25,193 bases of DNA from JAIRTY01 sp050257395 (GTDB lineage: Bacteria > Actinomycetota > Actinomycetes > Streptosporangiales > Streptosporangiaceae). Position 1 is the first letter of the stretch. Each line of letters opens with the position of its first letter. The stretch covers positions 1-25,193 of the forward strand of contig JBLMWU010000084.1 of NCBI GenBank assembly GCA_050257395.1, given 5' to 3'. Position numbers and translations under genes: made by a program. The notes below the pieces were generated by a model. The model saw only the letters and a list, made by a program, of their open reading frames with translations. It had not been told where the DNA came from and did not search any database. Below are positions 14,472 to 22,342 of the stretch, piece after piece.

Positions 14472-15909
14472 TGTGGCCGGTCAGGACCACCGTCGTCAGC
14501 GAGCGCGGGGCGAGGTTCACCGACAGGTGCCGGCCGCGGATGTGGGCGGCATCCACCGGCGCGACCGAGTGGCTGGTGTCGGTGACGTACGACGTGGCCT
14601 GGGCCGCGGCCGTTCCGGGGTCGAGGAGCAGGTGCTCGCTGACCGCCGTGGTCGCGGTGTTGATGATTTCAATGACCTTGCTGCCGTCCCGGTTGCGGAA
14701 CGCGGAGATCTTCAGCGCGGAGTCGCCGGCACTCGCGTTCACCCGGAACGCCCCGGGCCGGATGAACCGGCTGTATGCCGCCATCGCCCACAGCCGCTTC
14801 GACACGTGGTACTGGTCGCCGTCGAGCTGGATGAACCCGCCCGTCGCGCCGAGTGACGCGCCGAAGAAGTAGATGTACGCGTCCGCGCCGGCGAGCGTCA
14901 GGGTGTCGTTGATGTCCTCGGCCAGCGCGATGCCGGCCGTTGGGCTGCCGTCGTCCCAGGCCGTGTTCCACGGCGTTCCGCCGGCCTGCCATTCAGACAT
15001 CCAGGTGTGCTTGCTGGTCGGCTGGCGGAAGACCGCGGGCGAGCCGTACTCGTGGCCGCTGATGACGCCGACCCACCGTGCCACGCCTGGATCCGACTCG
15101 ATGGCGTTCGTGTAGTTGACCTGCGGCGACCAGCCGGTTGCGTCGCAGCAGACGAGCGACAGCGGCAGGCCGGATTTCCGCACCGTGGGCCCGAGCACCT
15201 TGAGCATGTCGTTGACCTGGGGCTCATCGAGACTCATCGACGCGTACGTCGCCACGAAATTCGGCTCGTTCGTGAATCCGAGGTCGGTGATGCCGATTCC
15301 CTCGCTGCGGTAGAACCTCACGTACTGAACGAGGTAGTTGGCGTAGGCCTGGCGCCAGTCGCCGCTCGCGCAAGCCGTTTCCGGCAGCCCGCAGATCGCC
15401 CCTCCGTTCGCCACCGTGCCATTGGTCTTCATGAAGGGCGGCGCGCTCCAGGCATCGGCGTAGAACCGGTCAACGCCGTATGACCTGGCCTGCTGAGCCA
15501 GCCACACCTGGCCGCTGTCGTCGCCGTCCCACACGTACACCGGCGGTGCCTGCGGGCCGCCGGGATCGGCCGGCTCGATGGACTTGTTGTCGCCGGTGCC
15601 GTCCGGTGAGGACCCGATGCCCAGCCGCACGATGCTGAGCCCGGCACCGTTCCTGCGGCTGAAGAACAGGTCAACGATCTGGCGCTGCTGGGCCGGCGGC
15701 ATGGCGTGGAGGAGGGCTGCGCGCCCGAAGGCCATGGAAAACCCGAATCCGTCGATCGGCTGGAGATTCGCGCCGAAGTCGGCCGAGCCGCTGGCGGCGT
15801 CCGCCGCCGAGGCGGCGGGGGCAGCGGAGCCGAGCGTCAGCGTGATCGCGACGGCCAGCACCCCGGCAGCAGGCCAGCGCCTCATCGATAATGACCGGTG
15901 CCTGCCCAT
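14467..15909 (-). CDS. Secreted glycoside hydrolase family 30 enzyme
   Basis: The 480-residue protein has a Sec-type signal peptide (RRWPAAGVLAVAITLTLGSA, then AAPAASAADA, cleavage near residue 36) and a GH30 (clan A, TIM barrel) catalytic domain. Recognisable points: IDGFGFSMA near the mature N-terminus, the acid/base Glu215 in GFTNEPNF, and the nucleophile Glu306 in WMSEWQAG. The C-terminal ~90 residues form the beta-sandwich typical of the family (ISAFRNRDGSKVIEIINT, then LAPRSLTTVVLTG). GH30 covers glucocerebrosidase-like, beta-1,6-glucanase, beta-1,6-galactanase and xylanase activities; the subfamily cannot be fixed here. A GGAGG SD (15915-15919) sits 5 bases before the ATG. It is the first gene of the operon driven by the promoter at 15964-15992. 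Confidence 0.9.
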   Translation of the reverse strand: MGRHRSLSMRRWPAAGVLAVAITLTLGSAAPAASAADAASGSADFGANLQPIDGFGFSMAFGRAALLHAMPPAQQRQIVDLFFSRRNGAGLSIVRLGIGSSPDGTGDNKSIEPADPGGPQAPPVYVWDGDDSGQVWLAQQARSYGVDRFYADAWSAPPFMKTNGTVANGGAICGLPETACASGDWRQAYANYLVQYVRFYRSEGIGITDLGFTNEPNFVATYASMSLDEPQVNDMLKVLGPTVRKSGLPLSLVCCDATGWSPQVNYTNAIESDPGVARWVGVISGHEYGSPAVFRQPTSKHTWMSEWQAGGTPWNTAWDDGSPTAGIALAEDINDTLTLAGADAYIYFFGASLGATGGFIQLDGDQYHVSKRLWAMAAYSRFIRPGAFRVNASAGDSALKISAFRNRDGSKVIEIINTATTAVSEHLLLDPGTAAAQATSYVTDTSHSVAPVDAAHIRGRHLSVNLAPRSLTTVVLTGHS

Positions 15910-15963
15910 GGTCTCCTCCGGAGAGGCTCGATACTTTTCGGAAATAGACCGGAATACACCCGG

Positions 15964-15992
15964 AAGCTAACCGGCCCGTCACGGCGTGTCAA
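15964..15992 (-). promoter_or_regulatory. Sigma70-type promoter of the GH30 operon
   Basis: On the minus strand TTGACA (15987-15992) and TAGCTT (15964-15969) are separated by exactly 17 bp, giving a start site near 15957 and a leader of about 48 nt before the GH30 ATG. The -35 is a perfect consensus hexamer. Confidence 0.7.
15966..15976 (+). repeat. GCTAACCGGCC copy 1, overlapping the GH30 promoter -10
   Basis: An 11-bp sequence (minus strand GGCCGGTTAGC) repeated exactly at 15997-16007 in the same orientation, 31 bp apart or about three helical turns. It overlaps the -10 hexamer, as expected for a repressor site. Confidence 0.55.
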
Positions 15993-15996
15993 GGAC

Positions 15997-16007
15997 GCTA
16001 ACCGGCC
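15997..16007 (+). repeat. GCTAACCGGCC copy 2, just upstream of the GH30 promoter -35
   Basis: Exact second copy of the 11-bp repeat, 4 bp upstream of the -35 box. A shorter GCTAA occurs again at 16032-16036, and CGAAAGTTAACGAAA, a GTTAAC core flanked by two CGAAA direct repeats, lies at 16043-16057. Together they make this 370-bp gap (15910-16279) look heavily regulated. Confidence 0.55.
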
Positions 16008-16152
16008 AGATCATGGTCGCGATGGCTGGGCGCTAAGGTGCTCGAAAGTTAACGAAACCCCTGGGCTGCGCCGCCCGGGCGACCCGGCGGCCCTCGGCCA
16101 GGCCCGCCGCCGGCAGCGGGCCGCTCCCGGCTGGCGGGCCGGGCATCTCCGC

Positions 16153-16193
16153 TTGACGCAGCTGATATTGATTATCTATCATAGTGATATCAG
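16153..16193 (+). promoter_or_regulatory. Promoter with overlapping AT-rich operator dyads for ABC operon 2
   Basis: TTGACG (16153-16158) and TATCAT (16177-16182) are 18 bp apart, a near-consensus sigma70 promoter. Two inverted repeats overlap it: CTGATAT (16162-16168) with ATATCAG (16187-16193), and TATCA-TAG-TGATA (16177-16189) over the -10. The stretch is strikingly AT-rich against the surrounding DNA. AT-rich dyads like this are typical operators of PadR/TetR/GntR-type repressors of exporter genes, but no regulator gene is adjacent. The leader to the ATG at 16280 is about 90 nt. Confidence 0.65.
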
Positions 16194-16279
16194 TTTTATC
16201 GGGCGGCGACCCGCCAGGCAGGCGGGGAGCGGGGTGCGCGGCCGGATCGGCGGCGCAGCGAGGTTAGGCGGGCAGCGTC

Positions 16280-17851
16280 ATGAGCCTCAACGGCGGATGG
16301 GTCAGTTACGGCGGGGACGCCAGGATCGAGCTCGCGGCCGGCCTGCTGACGGTGGCGGGCGGCGCGGCCTACGCGGGAATCCGGCTGCGGCGCCCCATCC
16401 GGGCCTTCCGGCCGCCGGCCTCGGTCGTGGTGCTGATGTTCTCGCTCTGGGCCGTTTCGCTCCTCGCGTTCTTCGCCGGGCTCGCGGTCTACGCCCGGCA
16501 GTTCGTGCACGACTATCCCGGCATCAGGTCGGGTGTCCACAACCCGATCACCCCGGTGACGTTACTGGCCGCGGCCGCGATCTTCGCCATCATCCTGACC
16601 CGCACCGGGTGGCGCTTCCAGACCAGGCTGGGCGGCGCGGCCGTGGGCGCGATGGCCGCGCCGATGATCTTCGAGCTGCCCTTCGACCTGATCGTGATGG
16701 CCAGGACCTACCCTGCGCTGCCCCCAGACCCGGCCTTGTACCGGGCGGTGTTCTTCACGCCCCTGATCATGATCGAGCTCACGACGCTGTGGCTGCTCAC
16801 CCTGTCGCCGATGGTGCGGGTGCGCAGGTCCACGCTCGTGTGCTTCGCGCTGATGATCGGCGTGTTCGGGATCTGGGCCCTGTCCGGCTTCGGCTACCCG
16901 CAGTCCGCGCTGCCGTTCACGATGAACGTGGTGTCGAAGATCCTGGCCTTCGTCACCGCCCTGACGCTGTTCCTGCCTGACCGGCTCAGGAGCTGGCGGG
17001 CGGACGGGCCGCCAGCCGTCCCCGGCGGCAGGGTCGGGCAGGGCAGCGCGGTCACCAGTGCCACCGATCCGGCCAGGGAGACGGCCATGGATGGACCAGC
17101 GATCAAGGTTCTCGGACTGCGCAAGAGCTTCGGTGCGAAGGAGGCGGTCGCGGGGATCGACCTGGAGATCGCGGCGGGCTCCTTCGCCGGGCTGGTCGGG
17201 CCGAACGGGGCCGGGAAGACCACCTCGCTGTCGATGATGACCGGCCTGCTGCGGCCCGACGCCGGGCAGATCCTGATCAACGGGCTGGACGTGTGGGCCG
17301 ACCCGCCCGCCGCCAAGGCGATCATCGGCGTGGTGCCGGCCGAAGCCCGGCTGTTCGACCGGCTCAGCGGCGAGGAACTGCTGGAGTACGCCGGGCGGCT
17401 GCGGGGCCTGCCGGTTGGCGAGGCGCGATCCCGGGCCGCGCAGCTGCTGGAGGTGCTGGACCTGACCGCCGACGCCAAGCGGCTGGTCGCGGACTACTCC
17501 ACCGGCATGCGCAAGAAGGCCGCGCTCGGCTGCGCGCTGATCCACAATCCGTCGGTGCTGTTCCTCGACGAGCCGCTGGAAGGCGTGGACCCGGTGTCAG
17601 CCGACGCGATCCGCCGGATGCTGACCAGCTATGTGGGCTCGGGCTCGACCGTGCTGTTCTCCAGTCACGTCATGGAACTGGTCGAGCGGGTCTGCGACCA
17701 CGTCTCCATCATCAGCCAGGGCCAGATCGTGGCCACCGGGACCACCGAGCAGGTGCGGGGCGGCAAGACGCTGCAGCGGGCGTTCATCGACCTGGTCGGC
17801 TCCCGGGGCAGCGAGGAGGGACTGTCATGGCTCGGCTCCTCGTCCAGCTGA
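16280..17851 (+). CDS. Membrane-domain/ABC ATPase fusion protein
   Basis: The 523-residue protein has an N-terminal integral membrane domain of about six to seven hydrophobic segments (residues ~15-235, e.g. VVVLMFSLWAVSLLAFFAGL, PITPVTLLAAAAIFAIIL, FFTPLIMIELTTLWLLTL). A ~35-residue polar linker joins it to an ABC-2-type ATPase domain (~275-510). The ATPase shows Walker A GPNGAGKTT (~308-316), signature YSTGMRKK (~406-413), Walker B LFLDEP (~427-432) with EGVDP, and H-loop His463. The Q-loop Gln is replaced (VVPAEARLFD). Exporter ATPases of this type are normally separate from membrane domains. An internal in-frame ATG at 17087 has a well-spaced AGGGAG (17075-17080) and would produce the ATPase alone (254 residues), so two products are possible. 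The end overlaps the permease gene by 25 bp. The membrane part is not a recognised permease. Confidence 0.82.
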   Translation: MSLNGGWVSYGGDARIELAAGLLTVAGGAAYAGIRLRRPIRAFRPPASVVVLMFSLWAVSLLAFFAGLAVYARQFVHDYPGIRSGVHNPITPVTLLAAAAIFAIILTRTGWRFQTRLGGAAVGAMAAPMIFELPFDLIVMARTYPALPPDPALYRAVFFTPLIMIELTTLWLLTLSPMVRVRRSTLVCFALMIGVFGIWALSGFGYPQSALPFTMNVVSKILAFVTALTLFLPDRLRSWRADGPPAVPGGRVGQGSAVTSATDPARETAMDGPAIKVLGLRKSFGAKEAVAGIDLEIAAGSFAGLVGPNGAGKTTSLSMMTGLLRPDAGQILINGLDVWADPPAAKAIIGVVPAEARLFDRLSGEELLEYAGRLRGLPVGEARSRAAQLLEVLDLTADAKRLVADYSTGMRKKAALGCALIHNPSVLFLDEPLEGVDPVSADAIRRMLTSYVGSGSTVLFSSHVMELVERVCDHVSIISQGQIVATGTTEQVRGGKTLQRAFIDLVGSRGSEEGLSWLGSSSS

Positions 17852-19416
17852 AGCTGCGCCTGCTGGCCAACGCGCTGCGGTCGTCCAGCCGCGCCAGGGC
17901 CTCGTTCATGACCAGCACAGCCTTTGCCGTGCTGACCGCGCTCGGCATGTTCGCGCTGCTGGCCTCGCTGCACGGCCAGCCCGCCGCGGTGGATCTGGCC
18001 TCGGTCATGTTCACGATCTTCGCCTTCGGCTGGCTGATCCTGCCGCTGCTGGCGTTCGGCCTGGACAGCACCCTGGACCCGGCCACGATGGCCCTCTACC
18101 CGCTGCGGACCCGCCCGCTCGCCACCGGGCTGCTGGCCGCCTCGGCCACCGGCGCCTGGCCGGCCGCCAACGTGATCGGCCTGCTCGGGGTGCTGATCGG
18201 GCTTGCCCGCGGCGTGGGTGGTGTGCTCGCCGCGCTGGCCGCGGTGCTGCTGCAGCTGCTGTTCTGCATCGTCCTGGCCCGGTTCGTGACCACCAGCATG
18301 GCCGGGCTGCTGCGCTCCCGCCGCGGCAAGGACCTGGCCGCCTTCCTGTTCATCCCGATCATCGCCGGCTACGAGTTCTTCGCCCAGGTGGTGCCGAAAC
18401 TGGCGGCCACCGGGAAGCTGACCGCCGCGAGCTTCACCGGTTTCGACGCGTGGATGCGCTGGCTCCCGCCGGGCCTGGCCGCGCACGCCATCCAGGACGC
18501 CTCGGACGGGCACCCCGGCACCGCCCTGGCGCGCCTGGCGCTGCTGGCCGCCGTCATCGTCGTGCTCGGCTGGCTGTGGATCCGGTCGCTGAGCCGCGCG
18601 CTGGTTTCCGCTGACTCCTCCACCCAGTCGTCGCAGGTGCGCACCGCGGTTTTGCCGCTGGCCCGCTACGGCCTGCGCGGCGCGGTGGCTGCCCGGTTCT
18701 GGATCTACCAGCGCCGCGAGCCACTCTCGCTCGTCTACTGGGGCATTGCCGCGGTCATCACGGTCGCCTCATCCATCAGTTCCATCATCGGCCCCCAGCA
18801 CCATCCCGCCGTGACGTTCCTGAGTGCGGTCCTCGGCGCCGCGTTCATCGGGCTCTTCCACTCCAACATGGTCGGGTCAGCCGGCCCATCGTTCGTCATG
18901 GAGGCCACCGCGCTGACCGGCCGCAGCGCGCTGCGGGCCTACCTTTCCGGCCAGAACATCGTGCTCGCCGTGATCGGGGCGCCGCTGCTCATCGCGGCGA
19001 CCTTCGGGCTGGGGGCGGCAGCCGGCTTCCCGGCCTTCGGGTTCGAGACCATGCCGGTCGCGCTGGCCGCGCTCGGCGCCGCGCTGGCCCTGAGCAACAT
19101 CCTCACCATCAGCGGCGCCTACCCGATGGCCAAGCGGGTCGGCACTCCCGTCTACACCTCCGCACCGGGCTACGGGTCCAGCCGGGTGGCGGCCACCATC
19201 GCCTCCCTGTTCGGCGTCCCCGCGCTGGCCGCCCCGGTGATCGTCGCCGCGGTGCTCACCGCGGGTGCCCCGCTGGCGATCCGGGCCCCGGTGCTCACGC
19301 TCTGCGCCGCCGCCTACGGCCTCGCGCTGGCCTGGGCCGGAGTGCGGATCGCGGCCGCCGCCGGCGAGGGCAAGATGCCAGAGCTCTGCCAGGTCGCCCT
19401 CGCCAGCAAGGTGTGA
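17827..19416 (+). CDS. ABC-2 type transporter permease
   Basis: The 529-residue polytopic protein has about twelve hydrophobic segments, including FMTSTAFAVLTALGMFALLA, FTIFAFGWLILPLLAFGL, VIGLLGVLIGLARGVGGVLA, LALLAAVIVVLGWLWI and, late, LFGVPALAAPVIVAAVL. It resembles large actinobacterial ABC-2 permeases encoded next to their ATPase; the internal LDSTLDPATMALYPLRTRPLA segment near residue 80 is typical of that group. The start is ATG 17827, with AGGAGGG at 17814-17820 spaced 6 bases; longer in-frame readings lie inside the ATPase gene. It is translated in a different frame, overlapping the ATPase end by 25 bp, so the genes are coupled. The exported substrate is unknown. Confidence 0.85.
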   Translation: MARLLVQLKLRLLANALRSSSRARASFMTSTAFAVLTALGMFALLASLHGQPAAVDLASVMFTIFAFGWLILPLLAFGLDSTLDPATMALYPLRTRPLATGLLAASATGAWPAANVIGLLGVLIGLARGVGGVLAALAAVLLQLLFCIVLARFVTTSMAGLLRSRRGKDLAAFLFIPIIAGYEFFAQVVPKLAATGKLTAASFTGFDAWMRWLPPGLAAHAIQDASDGHPGTALARLALLAAVIVVLGWLWIRSLSRALVSADSSTQSSQVRTAVLPLARYGLRGAVAARFWIYQRREPLSLVYWGIAAVITVASSISSIIGPQHHPAVTFLSAVLGAAFIGLFHSNMVGSAGPSFVMEATALTGRSALRAYLSGQNIVLAVIGAPLLIAATFGLGAAAGFPAFGFETMPVALAALGAALALSNILTISGAYPMAKRVGTPVYTSAPGYGSSRVAATIASLFGVPALAAPVIVAAVLTAGAPLAIRAPVLTLCAAAYGLALAWAGVRIAAAAGEGKMPELCQVALASKV

Positions 19417-19484
19417 CCTGCCGCAGTCAGGGGCGCGGGCGGCTCAGCTGGAACCTGACCCCCGGCGCCGCGGCGGCCGGAACT

Positions 19485-19503
19485 GCCCGGGGGAGACCCG
19501 GGC
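19485..19503. terminator. Hairpin between convergent ABC permease and dioxygenase genes
   Basis: GCCCGGG (19485-19491), loop GGAGA, CCCGGGC (19497-19503) is a perfect 7-bp GC stem in the 116-bp gap between two converging genes. It lacks a U-tract. Confidence 0.4.
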
Positions 19504-19532
19504 GCATGCTCACACCACGGCCTCGTGCCTGC

Positions 19533-20435
19533 TCACGTGATCGGCGGGCGCGGCAGGCTGGCGGTGCCGGGCTCCATCGTGAACGTGTGGTCCAGCGAGT
19601 ACCAGGGGGCCGGGAGGTCCGGGTCGGTGGGATGCGGCTCGTCGTGCCGCTGGAAGTCACCGATCAGGGCGTGCGTCACGCCGAACTGCACGTCGCTGTC
19701 CAGATGCGGGTCGTCACCCGCGTAGACCTGCGAGATCAGCGTCTTGTGCCCGTCCTTGAAGGCCAGGACGTGCAGATGGGCCGGCCGGAACGGATGGCGG
19801 TCCTGTGCCCGCAGCAGGCGGCCGACCACCGCGTGGGTCGGGATGGGGTAGCCGGACATCTTCACGGTCCGGAACCAGAATCTGCCCTCGGGGTCGGTGG
19901 TGAACTTACCGCGGAGGTTCATCTCCGCCTGGCCGGGGTCCTGGTGCTCGTAGAGCCCGACGGGTGAGGAGTGCCAGACATCGACCTCCGCCCCGGCGAT
20001 GGCCCGGCCGTCGCGGTCCTCGATCCTCGCCCGGACGAGGAGCGGCGGCCCGGGCGTGTCAGAGCGGACGATCGACGCGCCATTCTGAACGGGGGGTGAG
20101 TTCATCCGCCAGAAGGGCCCCAGCAGGTTCTGGTGGGTCTCGGTGACGCCCTCGTCGCCGTTGTTGAGCAGGCAGACGAGGCTGGAGACACCGAGCGAGC
20201 CGGCCATCAGCACCGCCTCGTTGTGAGTCTGCGTGGTGGCCTGCCCCAGCTCGTTCAGGATGGCCGCAGCCGCCTGGAACTCGGACTCGGTCAGCCGCAC
20301 CTCCCGCACGAAGCCGTGCAAGTGCTTCACCAGGGAGGTCATGATTTCCCGCAGCCGGGGATCGGCCGTGCGCTGCATCACCGCGAGCACCGCGGGAGTG
20401 ACATCTTCCTGGCGTTCGATGATCATGCGACGCAT
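19533..20435 (-). CDS. Intradiol ring-cleavage dioxygenase (catechol/hydroxyquinol 1,2-dioxygenase type)
   Basis: The 300-residue protein has the helical N-terminal dioxygenase domain (~20-105) followed by the beta-sandwich catalytic domain. The four Fe(III) ligands are visible: Tyr162 (VGLYEHQD), Tyr196 (SGYPIPTH), His220 and His222 (RPAHLHVL), spaced almost exactly as Tyr164/Tyr200/His224/His226 of catechol 1,2-dioxygenase. ETHQNLLGPFW (~99-109) is also characteristic. The enzyme would open a catechol or hydroxyquinol ring between the hydroxyls to a muconate- or maleylacetate-type product. No muconate cycloisomerase, maleylacetate reductase or regulator is next to it. The ATG at 20435 is used; a second ATG three codons later is also possible, and no strong SD is seen. 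Confidence 0.9.
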   Translation of the reverse strand: MRRMIIERQEDVTPAVLAVMQRTADPRLREIMTSLVKHLHGFVREVRLTESEFQAAAAILNELGQATTQTHNEAVLMAGSLGVSSLVCLLNNGDEGVTETHQNLLGPFWRMNSPPVQNGASIVRSDTPGPPLLVRARIEDRDGRAIAGAEVDVWHSSPVGLYEHQDPGQAEMNLRGKFTTDPEGRFWFRTVKMSGYPIPTHAVVGRLLRAQDRHPFRPAHLHVLAFKDGHKTLISQVYAGDDPHLDSDVQFGVTHALIGDFQRHDEPHPTDPDLPAPWYSLDHTFTMEPGTASLPRPPIT

Positions 20436-20510
20436 ACCACCACCATAAGCGCGAGGTCACCCGCTGGCTGATCCATCGCCCGGCCCCCGCTACAGTGACA
20501 GCTCCGGGCC

Positions 20511-20534
20511 CCGGCGGAAGGACCGGCGGAAGGA
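20511..20534 (+). repeat. Tandem 12-bp duplication carrying SD-like sequence
   Basis: CCGGCGGAAGGA occurs twice back to back (20511-20522 and 20523-20534). Each copy ends in the purine-rich GGAAGGA; the second continues into GGAAGGAGAGG, spaced 7-8 bases from the prfC ATG. A TACAGT at 20491-20496 could be the -10. Confidence 0.6.
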
Positions 20535-20546
20535 GAGGAACCGCGG

Positions 20547-22163
20547 ATGACCGCTGCGGGCACGCAGGAACGGACAGGCAGCCCCGAGGTGCGGGCGGAG
20601 GCGGGGCGGCGGCGGGCGTTCGCGGTGATCAGCCACCCCGACGCGGGCAAGTCCACCCTGACCGAAGCGCTGGCGCTGCACGCCGCCGCGATCGGCGAAG
20701 CCGGCGCGGTGCACGGCAAGACCGGGCGGCGCGGGGTTACCTCGGACTGGATGGACCTGGAACGCGAGCGCGGCATCTCCATCACCTCGGCCGCGCTCCG
20801 GTTCTCCTACCGCGATCTGGTGCTGAACCTGCTGGACACCCCGGGCCACGCCGACTTCTCCGAGGACACCTACCGGGTGCTGGAAGCGGTCGACTGCGCG
20901 ATCATGCTGCTGGACTCGGCCAAGGGCCTGGAGCCGCAGACGCTCAAGCTGTTCGACGTCTGCCGCAGCCGCAACATCCCGGTCATCACGTTCGTGAACA
21001 AGTGGGACCGGCCCGGCCGCGAGCCGCTGGAGCTGCTGGACGAGATCGAGCAGCAGATCCGGCTGCGCGCCACCCCGGTGAACTGGCCGGTCGGGGTCGC
21101 GGGTGACTTCCGGGGGCTGATCGAGCGGGCCACGGGCGCCTGCACGGTCTTCACCCGCGCGCCTGGCGGGGCCGGCCGGGCTGAGGAGGAGAGCCTTACC
21201 CCCGCGCAGGCGGCGGCCCGTTTTGGCGGTGCCTACCAGACCGCGGGGGAGGAGCTGGCACTGCTGGCTGAGATCGGCGCGCAGGTGGACATGCCCTCGT
21301 TCCTGGCCGGGGAGTCATCGCCGGTGCTGTTCGGTGCCGCGCTGCCCAACTTCGGGGTGCGCCGCCTGCTGGACGCGCTGTGCGAGCTGGCGCCGCCGCC
21401 CGCGCCGCGGCGCACCGTCACGGGCGGGGACTATCCGGTCGACGGGGACTTCGCGGGGCTGGTGTTCAAGGTGCAGTCGGGGATGAACCCCGCCCACCGG
21501 GACCGGGTCGCGTTCGTGCGGGTGTGCGCGGGGCGGTTCGAGCGGGGCATGGTGCTCACCCACGCCGCGACCGGGCGCCCGTTCGCCACCAAGTACGCCC
21601 AGGCCATGTTCGGCGCCGGCCGGCAGACCCTGGAGGTCGCCTACCCCGGCGACGTGATCGGCCTCGTCAACGCCACCGCGCTGCGGCCCGGTGACACCCT
21701 GCACGACGGCACGGCGGTGGAGTTCCCGCCGATCCCGGCGTTCGCCCCCGAGCATTTCGCGGTGGTGCGCTGCCAGCACGCGGCCAAGGCCAAGCAGTTC
21801 CGCAAGGGCATCAGCCAGCTCGACACCGAAGGTGCCATCCAGGTCCTGTCGTCTGACCTGCGCGGGGATCAGGCACCGGTGCTGGCAGCGGTCGGGCCGC
21901 TGCAGTTCGACGTGGCCCTGCACCGGCTGGTGCACGAATTCGCCGCCCCAGCCCAGCTCGAGCACCTCGGCTACAGCACCGCCCGGCGCACCGACGCCGA
22001 GGGGGCCGCCGCCCTCGCCAGGCTGCGCGGCACCGAGGTCCTCACCCGCCGCCTCGACGGCGTGCTGCTGGCCCTGTTCGAAGACAAATGGCGGCTGCGG
22101 GCGATCCAGCGCGACCATCCGGGCATCCTGCTCGAACCCCTGCTGGCCGGCGCCGCGGACTGA
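20547..22163 (+). CDS. prfC: Peptide chain release factor 3
   Basis: The 538-residue translational GTPase removes RF1/RF2 from the ribosome after peptide release. G1 is SHPDAGKST (29-37), followed by the RF3-typical KTGRRGVTSDWMDLERERGISIT switch region (~58-80), G3 DTPGH (97-101) and G4 NKWD (151-154; most homologues have NKLD or NKMD). The later blocks FKVQSGMNPAHRDRVAFVRVCAG, KYAQAMFG and VGPLQFDV are also RF3 hallmarks that separate it from EF-G. Length agrees with E. coli RF3 (529). The SD is GGAAGGAGAGG at 20529-20539. It is divergent from the dioxygenase gene and probably unrelated to it functionally. Confidence 0.95.
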   Translation: MTAAGTQERTGSPEVRAEAGRRRAFAVISHPDAGKSTLTEALALHAAAIGEAGAVHGKTGRRGVTSDWMDLERERGISITSAALRFSYRDLVLNLLDTPGHADFSEDTYRVLEAVDCAIMLLDSAKGLEPQTLKLFDVCRSRNIPVITFVNKWDRPGREPLELLDEIEQQIRLRATPVNWPVGVAGDFRGLIERATGACTVFTRAPGGAGRAEEESLTPAQAAARFGGAYQTAGEELALLAEIGAQVDMPSFLAGESSPVLFGAALPNFGVRRLLDALCELAPPPAPRRTVTGGDYPVDGDFAGLVFKVQSGMNPAHRDRVAFVRVCAGRFERGMVLTHAATGRPFATKYAQAMFGAGRQTLEVAYPGDVIGLVNATALRPGDTLHDGTAVEFPPIPAFAPEHFAVVRCQHAAKAKQFRKGISQLDTEGAIQVLSSDLRGDQAPVLAAVGPLQFDVALHRLVHEFAAPAQLEHLGYSTARRTDAEGAAALARLRGTEVLTRRLDGVLLALFEDKWRLRAIQRDHPGILLEPLLAGAAD

Positions 22164-22270
22164 GCCAGGAGGCTGCCGGCTGGCTGCAGGCTGGACCCGA
22201 TCGTGGTCGAGGGTGGCGAAGCAGCCGAAGGTGTCCGGCCTCCATCGCCCGGGCAGGAACGGGACGGGAA

Positions 22271-22288
22271 ATCCCAGAAGGCTGGGAT
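22271..22288 (+). other. Stem-loop between prfC and the SRPBCC gene
   Basis: ATCCCAG-AAGG-CTGGGAT is a perfect 7-bp stem with a 4-base loop, 107 bp after the prfC stop and 54 bp before the next start. It could attenuate or terminate read-through, or lie in the SRPBCC leader. Nothing else was recognised in this 179-bp gap. Confidence 0.35.
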
Positions 22289-22342
22289 GGTGGCGGACGC
22301 CCGGGCCGGGCCATGCTGGCCTCAGGCGCAGAGGAGGAAGGA

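Noticed and set aside
17293..17826. N-terminal extension of the second ABC permease
   Set aside because: It overlaps the ATPase signature and Walker B region in another frame; ATG 17827 has a strong SD.
22088..22342. Longer N-terminus for the SRPBCC protein
   Set aside because: The added residues overlap the end of prfC and are low-complexity; ATG 22343 has a strong SD and matches the family start.
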